NCBI RefSeq assembly: GCF_001908725.1
Contig: NZ_CP018725.1
Coordinates: 4,402,001 to 4,466,000 of the forward strand
DNA: 64,000 nucleotides
Source: Xanthomonas vesicatoria ATCC 35937
Lineage (GTDB): Bacteria > Pseudomonadota > Gammaproteobacteria > Xanthomonadales > Xanthomonadaceae
Direction of reading: 5' to 3'
Shown here: one piece after another, positions 1-8,340 of the stretch
How the letters are laid out: every line of letters starts with the position of its first letter
How positions within the stretch are numbered: position 1 is the first letter of the stretch
The notes under the pieces: model-generated
What the model was told of the DNA's origin: nothing
Databases searched by the model: none
The model's input: the letters and a program-made list of their open reading frames with translations, nothing else
Position numbers and translations under genes: made by a program

Positions 1-572
1 ACCACGCCTACGGTGTGGCCGGGGCCGATTCCGTAGCGGTGCAGCGGCGCAAAGCACGTGATGCCGGCACACAGCAATGGCGCGGCGGCGGCCGGGTCCA
101 GGCCGTCGGGCAATGGGTAGACGAAGCGGGCGTCGGAAACGTAGTACTCCGAATAACCGCCGCGCGTACGGCTGCCGTCTACGCGGTCCACGCCATCGAA
201 GGTCAGCGTCGGAAACTCGCGGCAATACACTTCCTCGTGGGCCTGGCAAGGCGCGCAGTGCCGGCAGGAATCGACAATGGTGCCGACCATCACTTTCTGC
301 CCCAATGCGAATCCTTCGACGTCCGCACCGAGTTCGATGACTTCGCCGACGATTTCGTGGCCGGGGACCAGTGGGTACTCGCTGCCCCATTGGTTCACCG
401 AGTGCAGGTCCGAATGGCAGACGCCGCAGAACAGCACCTTGATCGCGACATCGGTGGCGCGTACTGCGCGGCGCTCGAACTGCCACGGCACCATGGCGCC
501 TTCTTTCTCGAGCGCCGCATAGGCGCGGGTCGTGCGGCTGGCGCCGCGGGTGGTGGGATTGGTTGAGGTCAT
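1..572 (-). CDS. Zinc-dependent alcohol dehydrogenase, N-terminal part (runs off the left edge)
   Basis: Medium-chain zinc alcohol/aldehyde reductase of the cinnamyl-alcohol-dehydrogenase/YahK group, which interconverts alcohols and aldehydes with NAD(P)H in the cytoplasm. About 190 residues are visible. They include the catalytic zinc site CGVCHSDLH (Cys49/Cys52/His53), PGHE near residues 71-73, and the four-cysteine structural zinc lobe (Cys103, 106, 109, 117). The ATG lies at 572-570; the C-terminal NAD(P)-binding half is outside the window. The gene is divergent from a TetR regulator with only 57 bp between the two starts, and repeated TTACAA/TTGTAA half-sites fill that gap, so repression by the regulator is likely (inference). 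Substrate cannot be told from sequence. Confidence 0.93.
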   Translation of the reverse strand, partial: MTSTNPTTRGASRTTRAYAALEKEGAMVPWQFERRAVRATDVAIKVLFCGVCHSDLHSVNQWGSEYPLVPGHEIVGEVIELGADVEGFALGQKVMVGTIVDSCRHCAPCQAHEEVYCREFPTLTFDGVDRVDGSRTRGGYSEYYVSDARFVYPLPDGLDPAAAAPLLCAGITCFAPLHRYGIGPGHTVGV

Positions 573-587
573 GTCGGTGGCTGTGCT

Positions 588-626
588 TTACAATTGGCAG
601 AACTTGTAAGATTTACGTATTTACAA
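588..626. promoter_or_regulatory. Candidate TetR operator: three TTACAA/TTGTAA half-sites
   Basis: TTACAA (588-593), TTGTAA (604-609) and TTACAA (621-626) alternate in orientation at 16-17 bp steps, giving two overlapping inverted repeats between the divergent dehydrogenase and TetR genes. The last half-site ends 3 bp before the TetR start codon. The placement suits an operator controlling both genes. Binding is inferred. Confidence 0.55.
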
Positions 627-629
627 AAA

Positions 630-1256
630 ATGTCAAGTGTAAAGTCATCGAAGAAGGCGACTGCCACTGTCGCGGCGCCTGCCGAAAGCAAGCAGGCGCG
701 CGTCATGGATATCGCGCTGCAGCTGTTTTTGCGGCACGGCTACCGCAAGGTGAGCATGAGCGATATCGCGCAAGCCACGCAGATGTCGCGGCCGTCGCTG
801 TACGCCGCGTTTGCCAACAAGGAGGCGATCTTCGCCGCGATGGTGGCGCGTCAGCGCGACGTTTGCACGGCCGAAACACTGCAGCGCGTGCGCGATACGC
901 AGGACCTGCAGACCCAGTTACGGCATCTGTTCGATATCTGGGTGCTGGAGCCGGTGGCAGCGGTGATCGACTCGGACAACGGCATCGATCTGGTGGCCAA
1001 CTGCGGGGTGTATGCGCCCGCCGCGCTGGATGCGCTGTACCAGCAGATGGAAGCCATGCTGGTGCGGTTGCTCAGCCCGCATGTACACGCAAACAGTGCG
1101 ATGTCCGCGGCCGATCTTGCTTACATCCTGCGACTTGCCACGACCAGCCTCAAGGCCTCGGCGGATAATGAAGCGGTGCTGCGGCGTTTGATTGCCGGGC
1201 TGATCACCATGGCATTGGTCCACGGTGCAGGCGGGGAATGCGCAGACACCGGGTAA
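630..1256 (+). CDS. TetR/AcrR family transcriptional regulator
   Basis: 208-residue one-component regulator. The N-terminal helix-turn-helix covers about residues 24-70, with the typical run VSMSDIAQATQMSRPSLYAAF and the KEAIF turn. The C-terminal ligand-binding half is not informative. I chose the ATG at 630; a TTG at 594 would add 12 residues but would place the start inside the repeated TTACAA/TTGTAA sites. It is divergent from the alcohol dehydrogenase, the usual layout for a TetR repressor and its target, so it probably senses an alcohol or aldehyde or a related electrophile (inference). Confidence 0.9.
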   Translation: MSSVKSSKKATATVAAPAESKQARVMDIALQLFLRHGYRKVSMSDIAQATQMSRPSLYAAFANKEAIFAAMVARQRDVCTAETLQRVRDTQDLQTQLRHLFDIWVLEPVAAVIDSDNGIDLVANCGVYAPAALDALYQQMEAMLVRLLSPHVHANSAMSAADLAYILRLATTSLKASADNEAVLRRLIAGLITMALVHGAGGECADTG

Positions 1257-1618
1257 GCACAAGGCCGTGCGGGGACGGTGATGCCGGTGGCACTCAGGTG
1301 GGATGGCTTGTGCGTGTCGGCGCTGCGCCGCGCTGAATTGGCTATCGCAGTTGATGTCCGCGGGCTGGTGGCACTGGACGTGTGTTGCGCTTGCTTAGCC
1401 GACGCATAGGACAAGGTCATGTCCTGCAGCGATCACTGTGCGTGATGGCACGTGCCGAGGTCGCCAGACTGTGCTGTTTGATCTTCTTTCAGTGGCAATG
1501 AGCCTGCGCTTGTGCAGCGGCCCCGATTGAACAGCGGGCTCGACACCGTGCGATGTCGAGCCGTCACCAGATGCCATGGCATGTGCTGCGGAACCATCAG
1601 ATTCCGCAGCGGGTGGCT
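1257..1618. other. Intergenic region between convergent tetR and the oxidoreductase operon
   Basis: No convincing coding frame. It contains a 12-bp palindrome ATGCCATGGCAT at 1571-1582 and the hairpin at 1585-1610, both close to the 3' end of the minus-strand oxidoreductase operon. The rest shows nothing I recognise. Confidence 0.5.
1585..1610 (-). terminator. Hairpin downstream of the molybdenum oxidoreductase operon
   Basis: Perfect 9-bp stem GCTGCGGAA/TTCCGCAGC with an 8-nt loop, 9 bp past the stop codon of the last operon gene. No U-tract follows on the minus strand, so it may act as an RNA 3'-end stabiliser or a weak terminator. Confidence 0.45.
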
Positions 1619-3916
1619 TCAGTCCGCCATCACCTTGTCCGGCGTCATTGGCGTGCTGCGGATGCGCTTGCCGGTGGCGTGGAAGATGGCGTTGCAGATC
1701 GCTGCCGACACACCTACCTGACCGATCTCGCCGACCCCCTTCGCGCCCAGGCTACTGACTACGCGGTCGTCTTCGTCGGCGAAGATCACATCGATGTCGT
1801 GGATGTCGGCATTGGCGGAAACGTGGTACAGCGCCAGATCGTGGTTCATGAAGCGGCCGAAGCGGTGATCGGACTGGGTATGTTCGTGCAAGGCCTGGCC
1901 GATGCCCCAGACCACGCCGCCGATGATCTGGCTGCGTGCAGTGGTGGGGTTGAGGATGCGGCCCGCAGCAATCGCGCTAACCACGCGCGTCACCCGCACG
2001 GTGCCCAGCTCTTCGTCCACGCGCACTTCCACGAACACCGCTCCGTGCGTGGCACGGGTGTATTTGCGCTGCTTGAGCACATTGGGCAGCAACAGGAACT
2101 TGTCTTCGACCTGCTCCAGTTCGGCGGCGCGCAGCAACTCCGGTAATGCAATGGCGCTGCTGGCATCGGCACGCAACGCGATCGTGCCATCGGCAAAGAC
2201 CACATCGTCCAGCTTGGCCCGTGCAAAACGCGAATCGGGCAGGGCCTGGGCCAAGCGCAGCAGCCGCGTGCGCAACTTGCCGCACACCCCGTCTACTGCC
2301 GAGCCGATCGTGGTGACATGCGAAGAACCGCCTTCGATGGGTGCGACAGGCAACGTCGAATCGCCGAGCTTGAAGGTCACCTGCTCCAGCGGCAGACCGA
2401 GCGCTTCGGCAGCGATCATGGCCATCACCGTATAGGTACCGGTGCCGATATCGCTGGCTGCACTGCTCACTACCAGGCGGCCATCGGCGTGCAGCACGGC
2501 ATGGGCGCGCGCAAACATCTGCATTGCATCCCACTGCCCGGTCGCCATGCCCCAGCCGACCCATTCGCTGCCTTCCTTGCGTGCGCCCGGCTGCAGCGGG
2601 CGCTGTGCCCAGCCGAAGCGCTCGGCGCCTTGCTGGTAACACTCGCGCAGCGCCTTGGTGGAAAACGGCTTGTCGTCGGCCGGATTGACCTCGGCATAAT
2701 TCTTCAAGCGCAACGCCAGTGGATCGATCCCTACCTCGTAGGCCAGCTCGTCCATCGCCACTTCCAGCGCATGGACGCCGTGGGTGGCGCCGGGCGCACG
2801 CATGTCCATCGGGCTGTACTGATCCAGGCTGACCAGGTTGTAGCCCAGGCGCACGTTATCGCAGGCATACAGCTGCCCACTCCAGTTGACCACCACCTCG
2901 ACGTAATCTTCGATCCGCGATGTCTCGGCGATGGCCTCGTGCCAGATGGCGCGCAGGGTGCCATCGCGGTCGGCGCCAAGTTTGAGTCGCTGCACGGTTT
3001 CCGGACGATGGCCAAACGTGAACATCTGCTGCCGTGTCAACACCACACGCACCGAGCGGTCCAACATGATGGACGCCATCACCGCCAGCGCCAGTTGATA
3101 TTGCGGCCGCAGGCCGGAGCCGAACGCGCCGCCGACATATGGATTGCGCACGGTGACCTTGCGTTTACTCAGGCCAAACACATGCGACACGTACCAGCGG
3201 CTGTTCTGCGAGCCCTGGGTCTTGTCGTAGATGGTGAAGTGGCCGTCGTCCTCACGGATCACGGTGGAGGCGAACAACTCCATCGGGTTGTGGTGTTCCA
3301 CACCGCTGTAGTAATCGGCCTGCACCTGACAGGCGGCGTTGACGAAAGCGGTGTCTGGCTCGCCCTTGTCCTTGGGCGGTGGCGAAAATCCCGCCTTCAA
3401 CGACTTGGGCTTGTGCGCCCGGTCCAGGTTGGTCATCAGGTTGGTTTCGTGCGGCTCCTGGGCGTACTCCACCTGCACCAGATGCGCCGCATGGCGCGCA
3501 GCCTCGAACGTGTCTGCCACCACCAGCGCTATCGGTTGCCCGCTATAGAGCACGGTGTTGTCGTACAGCGGGCGAAACGGCGAGCCGGCCGGTGCGGTCA
3601 TGTCCTTGTAAAACAGGTCCATGCCACGCATGTGCGGGCGATTTTCATGGGTGACGATCTCCAGCACACCCGGCACCGCGCGTGCGGCGGCCAGATCGAA
3701 GCCGACGATGGTGCCCTTGGCGATACTGCTGCTAACCACCACGCCATAGGCCAGATCCGGCACCGGCCATTCGGCCGCATAGCGCGCCTGGCCGGTCACC
3801 TTCGCACGCCCATCAATACGTGGCACACCGGTGCCGGTGGGGCGGAAGCCGGTGCCATGATCGGCGACCGGCGGGGTCAATTCACTGTTGGACAGATCGG
3901 TACTGCGTACGTTCAT
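1619..3916 (-). CDS. Molybdopterin-binding subunit of a xanthine-dehydrogenase-family aldehyde oxidoreductase (PaoC/YagR-like)
   Basis: Large catalytic subunit, 765 residues (E. coli PaoC has 732). It binds the molybdenum cofactor and oxidises aldehydes or N-heterocycles, passing electrons to the 2Fe-2S and FAD subunits. Family landmarks seen are the GGAFGSG cofactor loop, EGGSS typical of the PaoC branch, and the C-terminal GVGEIG with the proposed catalytic glutamate near residue 730. The start ATG at 3916-3914 overlaps the FAD-subunit stop as ATGA and follows GGAGGA; longer upstream frames lie inside the FAD gene and are rejected. It is the last gene of a three-gene operon. No MoCo-insertion chaperone (XdhC/PaoD) is seen nearby, so maturation must use a gene elsewhere. 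Substrate is unknown. Confidence 0.93.
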   Translation of the reverse strand: MNVRSTDLSNSELTPPVADHGTGFRPTGTGVPRIDGRAKVTGQARYAAEWPVPDLAYGVVVSSSIAKGTIVGFDLAAARAVPGVLEIVTHENRPHMRGMDLFYKDMTAPAGSPFRPLYDNTVLYSGQPIALVVADTFEAARHAAHLVQVEYAQEPHETNLMTNLDRAHKPKSLKAGFSPPPKDKGEPDTAFVNAACQVQADYYSGVEHHNPMELFASTVIREDDGHFTIYDKTQGSQNSRWYVSHVFGLSKRKVTVRNPYVGGAFGSGLRPQYQLALAVMASIMLDRSVRVVLTRQQMFTFGHRPETVQRLKLGADRDGTLRAIWHEAIAETSRIEDYVEVVVNWSGQLYACDNVRLGYNLVSLDQYSPMDMRAPGATHGVHALEVAMDELAYEVGIDPLALRLKNYAEVNPADDKPFSTKALRECYQQGAERFGWAQRPLQPGARKEGSEWVGWGMATGQWDAMQMFARAHAVLHADGRLVVSSAASDIGTGTYTVMAMIAAEALGLPLEQVTFKLGDSTLPVAPIEGGSSHVTTIGSAVDGVCGKLRTRLLRLAQALPDSRFARAKLDDVVFADGTIALRADASSAIALPELLRAAELEQVEDKFLLLPNVLKQRKYTRATHGAVFVEVRVDEELGTVRVTRVVSAIAAGRILNPTTARSQIIGGVVWGIGQALHEHTQSDHRFGRFMNHDLALYHVSANADIHDIDVIFADEDDRVVSSLGAKGVGEIGQVGVSAAICNAIFHATGKRIRSTPMTPDKVMAD

Positions 3917-4977
3917 GGCGATTCCTCCAGCGCGCTGGTGCGCCCGCGGTTGTCGATGGTGCCCTCGCGTGCGACCTCCAGTGCGCGCACGATGGCGCGG
4001 CGCGCCAAAGGCAGCTTGAAGGCATTTTCGCCCTGCGGTTTTGCGCCCTGCAGCAAGACATCGGCCAGACCTGCGAACGTGTCTGCCGTGGCAGGTAAAC
4101 CCACCAGCTGCGCTTCTGCATCGGGGTTGCGCCACGGCTTATGCGCCACCCCACCGAGGGCAACACGCACCTCGCCGATGCTGCCGTCCTCTCTTAAATC
4201 CAGCGCGGCAGCCACCGACACCAGCGCAAACGCATACGACAAGCGCTCGCGGATTTTCAAGTAAGCGCTGTGGGCGACAAAGCGTTGCGCGTCGGGTAGA
4301 TCGATATGCACGATCAGTTCGTCTGGCGCCAGGGTGCTGTCCAGTTCCGGGTGATCGCCGGGCAGGCGATGGAAGTCGGCAAACGCAATGTCCCGTTCGC
4401 CGTGTGGACCTTGCACATGCACCACCGCATTCAGTGCTGCCAAGGCCACACACATATCCGAGGGATGCGTGGCGATGCAGTGTGCGCTGGTACCGAGAAT
4501 GGCGTTGTACTTGGTTAGCCCGCCAATGGCCGAACACCCGCTGCCCGGAGCACGCTTGTTGCAAGGTGTGGCACGGTCGTAGAAATACATGCAGCGCGTG
4601 CGTTGCAACAGATTGCCGCCATTGCTGGCCATGTTGCGGATCTGCGGCGAGGCGCCGGCCAGGATTGCCGCGCTCAAGAGTGGGTAACGCGACTCGACGT
4701 CGGGGTGATACGCGGTGTCGGCATTGCGTGCAAGCGCGCCCAGACGCAGGCCGCCTTCCGGCAGCGCGCTGATGCTGTCCAGCGGCAGGCGATTGATGTC
4801 GACCAGACTGCTGGGCCGCATCAACTGCAGCTTCATCAAATCGGTGAGATTGGTGCCGCCGGCGATCAGGCGCACCGGCGCATCGGATGGCACCGGATGC
4901 GGGTCGTTGCCGCGCGGTGCGATGGCGGCGAGCGCGGCATCCACGCTGTCCGGGCGCGCGTAGCTGAGCGGGATCAT
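3913..4977 (-). CDS. FAD-binding subunit of the aldehyde oxidoreductase (PaoB/YagS-like), with candidate 4Fe-4S cysteines
   Basis: 354-residue medium subunit carrying FAD between the iron-sulfur subunit and an external acceptor. FAD-binding signatures are IAGGTNL (39-45) and NMASNGGNLLQ (115-125). Right after these comes an insertion with Cys129, Cys139 and Cys148 in the pattern C-x9-C-x8-C. PaoB is reported to hold an extra 4Fe-4S cluster in this insertion, so the same cofactor is likely here (known for the family, inferred for this protein). Start and stop are both shared with neighbours by ATGA overlaps (start at 4977, stop at 3913), indicating tight translational coupling. A longer frame reaching 5085 would run into the 2Fe-2S gene and is rejected. 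Confidence 0.92.
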   Translation of the reverse strand: MIPLSYARPDSVDAALAAIAPRGNDPHPVPSDAPVRLIAGGTNLTDLMKLQLMRPSSLVDINRLPLDSISALPEGGLRLGALARNADTAYHPDVESRYPLLSAAILAGASPQIRNMASNGGNLLQRTRCMYFYDRATPCNKRAPGSGCSAIGGLTKYNAILGTSAHCIATHPSDMCVALAALNAVVHVQGPHGERDIAFADFHRLPGDHPELDSTLAPDELIVHIDLPDAQRFVAHSAYLKIRERLSYAFALVSVAAALDLREDGSIGEVRVALGGVAHKPWRNPDAEAQLVGLPATADTFAGLADVLLQGAKPQGENAFKLPLARRAIVRALEVAREGTIDNRGRTSALEESP

Positions 4978-5552
4978 GCCGGCACCGTCCCGGGCGTCCA
5001 CGGCGTGGCAGCGCTGTCGCTGCTGTCGCTGGGCTTGCCCATCACTTCCATCACCGCGTCGGTGATCTGCGGATACGCACCGCAACGGCAGAGATTGCCG
5101 CTCATCAGCTCGCGCACCTGGTCGCGGTCATGCGCCTTGCCTTCATTGAGCAGGCCGACTGCGGAACACAGCTGGCCCGGCGTGCAATAGCCGCACTGGA
5201 AGGCATCGTGTGCGATGAAGGCGCGCTGCAGTGGATGCAGCTGCTCGCCATCGGCCAGGCCTTCGACCGTGGTGATCTCGGCGCCGTCCTGCATCACTGC
5301 AAGGGTCAGGCAGCTGTTGATGCGGCGGCCGTCGACCAGCACCGTGCAGGCACCGCATTGGCCATGATCGCAGCCTTTTTTGCTGCCGGTGAGATCGAGC
5401 CGGTCGCGCAATAGATCGAGCAGGCTGATCCAGGCTTCCAGTTGTAATTGATAGGGTTGACCATTGATGCGCAGATTGACCGGATAGGTCGGTGCGTGTG
5501 CAGTAGCGGTTGCCGGCGCCGTGTCATGGGCGGTGGCGGGCGTGGCATTCAT
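4974..5552 (-). CDS. 2Fe-2S subunit of the aldehyde oxidoreductase (PaoA/YagT-like)
   Basis: 192-residue small subunit with two 2Fe-2S clusters. Cys61, 66, 69 and 81 form the plant-ferredoxin-type site, and Cys120, 123, 155 and 157 (QCGYC and LCRCG) the helical site. It leads the operon and passes electrons from the molybdenum centre to FAD. E. coli PaoA carries a twin-arginine signal; the N-terminus here is Ala/Thr-rich with no RR motif, so this complex is probably cytoplasmic (inference). I chose ATG 5552 over a TTG at 5609. An 8-9-bp inverted repeat lies about 50 bp upstream and may be its operator. Confidence 0.92.
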   Translation of the reverse strand: MNATPATAHDTAPATATAHAPTYPVNLRINGQPYQLQLEAWISLLDLLRDRLDLTGSKKGCDHGQCGACTVLVDGRRINSCLTLAVMQDGAEITTVEGLADGEQLHPLQRAFIAHDAFQCGYCTPGQLCSAVGLLNEGKAHDRDQVRELMSGNLCRCGAYPQITDAVMEVMGKPSDSSDSAATPWTPGTVPA

Positions 5553-5599
5553 GCGAACCCCGTGGCGATGGCTTGAGGAGGAACACCACCTTGACGGCG

Positions 5600-5625
5600 A
5601 TGTGGTCAACGCTGAGTGACCACAT
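5600..5625. promoter_or_regulatory. Inverted repeat upstream of the oxidoreductase operon
   Basis: ATGTGGTCA (5600-5608) and TGACCACAT (5617-5625), 9-bp perfect arms around 8 bp. It lies 48 bp upstream of the 2Fe-2S subunit start, where a repressor or LysR-type activator site would be expected. No regulator gene is adjacent except the DUF763 gene on the other strand. Confidence 0.4.
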
Positions 5626-5849
5626 GGGTGATTGATGCCGATGCGATGCGGCCGGTGGCGGTGATCTGCGCCACTGTGACGGTTGCACTCCTGCCCGTGC
5701 GGGCATGCATTGCGCGCATCTGTTGCACGCTTCGCGCGCTGGCGTGGCGAGCTGAATTCGTCAGATATATCTGCCGGCTGTCGCGCATGCGTCCCAGCTG
5801 CTGCGACGCATCGCCGTTATCCTTGCCGCATGAATCAGCAGTGGCAGCA

Positions 5850-7178
5850 ATGAGCCGGCGCGGCGGCAGTGCGGATCTTCCGCTGCACGGCGGGCGCGTC
5901 CCGCAGTGGCTGGGCCAGCGGATGACGCGGTTGGGCGCGGTGATGTGCGAGGCGATCGTGCACAGTTATGGGCGCGATGAATTGTTGCGGCGGCTTGCCC
6001 ATCCGTTCTGGTTTCAATCGTTCGGCGCAGTGATGGGGATGGACTGGCATTCGTCCGGCATCACCACCAGCGTGATTGGCGCACTCAAGCGCGGACTGAC
6101 GCCCTTGGCTGGCGAGCTTGGTATCCATGTGTGTGGCGGGCGCGGCCGGCATTCGCGCGCTACACCTGCCGAGTTGTTGGCAGTGGGCGACGCAGTCGGG
6201 CTCGATGGCGCCGCATTGGCACAGGCCAGCCGCCTGGTGGCCAAGGTGGATAGCGCTGCGGTGCAGGATGGCTTCGACCTGTACCTGCATGGCTTCATCG
6301 TCAGCGACGACGGGCGTTGGGTCGTGGTGCAACAGGGCATGCATGGTGAGCGCAAGCAGGCGCGCCGTTATCATTGGCTTTCCGAAGGCTTGAGCAGTTT
6401 TGTCGATGCGCCGCATGCGGCGATCGACGGCAGGCACCAAGGCAACATCGTCAACCTCGCCGACCAGCGCGCCGCGGCTTCGCGTGAGGCGCAGGTGGCG
6501 TTGTTGCGCACCACCGCGCCGGATCAACTGGCCCGGCAGTGGCAGCGCATCGCCGATGCGGCCGCGCCTGCGCCGCCTGCGGTGCAAGCGCCGGTGACCG
6601 GCGATCTGTTTGCCGGCCATGCCTGGGAGCCGGCGCAGCAGCCGCATCTGTCCATGCCCGATCACCATGAGGTGCGCAGCGAGAACGTAATTGCGCGGCG
6701 ATTGCACGCGAGTCTGGCTGCAGCAGCGGAGGCGGGGCCGACGGATTTCACCGCCTTGCTGCAGGTGCCTGGCGTCGGTGCACGCACGTTGCGCTCGCTT
6801 GCGATGGTGGCCGAGGTGGTGCATGGCACACCGTGCCGGTTCAGCGACCCGGCGCGCTTTTCGCTGGCCCATGGCGGCAAGGACAGGCAGCCGTTTCCGG
6901 TGCCGACCCATGTGCTCGACCACACCATCGGGGTGCTCAAACACGCGATGCAGCAGGCCAAGTTGGGCAACGAGGAACGGCTGCAGGCGATTGCGCGGCT
7001 GGATGCGCAGGCACGCCGGCTCGAAGCCACTGCGCAGGGCCCCACGGTAGAGGACTACATCGCGCAGGAACGCGCTGCGTCGCATCGCTTCGGCGGGCGC
7101 AGTGTGTTCGGTTGGGAGCAGGCGCCGGAGACGGTGCGCGCCGCTGTGCCGACGCGCGCACGTGCAGGCCGGCGATGA
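5850..7178 (+). CDS. DUF763 family protein
   Basis: 442-residue conserved protein of the DUF763 family, found in archaea and bacteria, function unknown. The N-terminal core begins LPLHGGRVPQWL and includes WFQSFGAVMGMDWHSSG and DDGRWVVVQQGM. The C-terminal part has a helix-hairpin-helix-like run LLQVPGVGARTLRSLAMVAE, of the kind that contacts DNA or RNA backbones. I chose ATG 5850 because the family core starts just after it; the frame is open further upstream but that part is basic, cysteine-rich and unlike a protein start. The stop overlaps the next gene as ATGA, so the two are translated together. A nucleic-acid role is inference from the HhH-like motif and the GIY-YIG-like partner. Confidence 0.85.
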   Translation: MSRRGGSADLPLHGGRVPQWLGQRMTRLGAVMCEAIVHSYGRDELLRRLAHPFWFQSFGAVMGMDWHSSGITTSVIGALKRGLTPLAGELGIHVCGGRGRHSRATPAELLAVGDAVGLDGAALAQASRLVAKVDSAAVQDGFDLYLHGFIVSDDGRWVVVQQGMHGERKQARRYHWLSEGLSSFVDAPHAAIDGRHQGNIVNLADQRAAASREAQVALLRTTAPDQLARQWQRIADAAAPAPPAVQAPVTGDLFAGHAWEPAQQPHLSMPDHHEVRSENVIARRLHASLAAAAEAGPTDFTALLQVPGVGARTLRSLAMVAEVVHGTPCRFSDPARFSLAHGGKDRQPFPVPTHVLDHTIGVLKHAMQQAKLGNEERLQAIARLDAQARRLEATAQGPTVEDYIAQERAASHRFGGRSVFGWEQAPETVRAAVPTRARAGRR

Positions 7179-7765
7179 GTACGCGGCGCAGCACTGCACC
7201 CGTCGCGACCGATGGCCGCTGTTTTACCTATGTGTTTCCGTGCCAGTGGGAAGACCATTGCAAGATCGGTTTTTCGCGCGATCCATTGGGGCGCATCGGC
7301 AGCCTGCATCCGCGCTGGTTCGATTTTTTCGATCTGGAGCGGGGTCTGCTGGTGGAAACCGAACGCGAGCGCGATGCGCGTGATTTGGAGCTGCAGTTGC
7401 GTCGTCCGCTGCTTGCCCACAACGCACCGGCGCCCATGGCGATCCGTGCGATCGCCGGTGGGCATACCGAGTGGTTTCGTGGGGTGAGTGACGCGCTGCA
7501 GCTGGCAGTGGCGGACCTGCAGACGCACGGGTACCGCGTGTTCGTGCTGCACGACTGGCTGCAGGCAGCAATGGCGCAGCGGATCGACCGGCTCTACGAC
7601 TGGTCTGCGGTGCAGCTGAGCCCGGACGAACTGGATGGCCTGGTCGCAACGACACCGGCGCAACGCGCGCTGCGCGATGTGCTCGATGGCTACCGCGTAC
7701 TGGATCTGCCGTTGCAGGCGCATCTGCCCGAGCAGGTGTGGACCTGGTATTGCCGCGGCCGGTAG
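7175..7765 (+). CDS. GIY-YIG-like (T5orf172/Mug113-type) putative nuclease
   Basis: 196-residue protein. Residues about 17-100 read like the T5orf172/Mug113 branch of GIY-YIG nucleases: YVF and KIGFSRDPLGRI early, a mid-domain ERERDARDLE segment holding the acidic helix, and EWFRG at the end. The C-terminal 90 residues match nothing I know. ATG 7175 overlaps the DUF763 stop as ATGA, so the pair is an operon. Together they look like a small nucleic-acid-processing module (inference). Family assignment is moderate; catalytic residues were not aligned. Confidence 0.65.
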   Translation: MSTRRSTAPVATDGRCFTYVFPCQWEDHCKIGFSRDPLGRIGSLHPRWFDFFDLERGLLVETERERDARDLELQLRRPLLAHNAPAPMAIRAIAGGHTEWFRGVSDALQLAVADLQTHGYRVFVLHDWLQAAMAQRIDRLYDWSAVQLSPDELDGLVATTPAQRALRDVLDGYRVLDLPLQAHLPEQVWTWYCRGR

Positions 7766-7829
7766 CCATGTTGCCAACGCGTTGACGCAGGTGCGCCCAG
7801 CATCGCCGCAGTTCATGAGGAGATGCCGC

Positions 7830-8171
7830 ATGCAGAGCGCGCAGCTGACATTGACCGAAGCGTTCAAGGTGTTGTTTTCGGTGCGCCAGGTGCAGGCCGC
7901 CGAAATGGTGATCGCGCCCGGCGATGGCGAAGGTGGGCCGGATAATCGTCACCGCGGTTCCGATCAATGGGTGTATGTGGTCGATGGCAGCGGCACGGCC
8001 GTGGTGGATGGACACACGCATCCGTTGCAGGCCGGCAGCTTGATTGCGATCGAACGCGGCCAGGTGCACGAGATCCGTAACACCGGCGCCACCCCGTTAA
8101 AAACGGTGAACTTCTATCACCCGCCTGCATACGACGCGCAAGGAGAACCATTGCCGGCCGGCGAGTCGTAG
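7830..8171 (+). CDS. Small cupin-domain protein
   Basis: 113-residue single-cupin protein. The conserved motif 1 region is NRHRGSDQWVYVVDGSG and motif 2 is LIAIERGQVHEIRNTG, giving His/Glu/His ligands for a metal in a small beta-barrel. Substrate and reaction are unknown; such stand-alone cupins may be isomerases, dioxygenases or sugar-binding proteins. GAGGAG lies 7 nt before ATG 7830; an in-frame ATG at 7815 has no site. It follows the GIY-YIG gene by 64 bp on the same strand and may be cotranscribed. Confidence 0.82.
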   Translation: MQSAQLTLTEAFKVLFSVRQVQAAEMVIAPGDGEGGPDNRHRGSDQWVYVVDGSGTAVVDGHTHPLQAGSLIAIERGQVHEIRNTGATPLKTVNFYHPPAYDAQGEPLPAGES

Positions 8172-8340
8172 ACCGGCGTTGGCGTTTGCATCAACGCGTT
8201 GCCGCATCAGGCGCCAATGCACTGCCGGCCGGCTGCATCCGGTTGGTGCTGGCGCTTCAACGTTTTGTGAGCGCGACAACCACCGTGCATTGACGCCGGG
8301 CTTGCTACATCCAGCCATCACTCACGCTGTGGAACGTCTC

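Noticed and set aside
2318..4264. 648-codon open frame on the plus strand opposite the oxidoreductase genes
   Set aside because: Antisense shadow in GC-rich DNA; composition is His/Arg/Gly-rich without domains, while the minus strand encodes clear enzymes.
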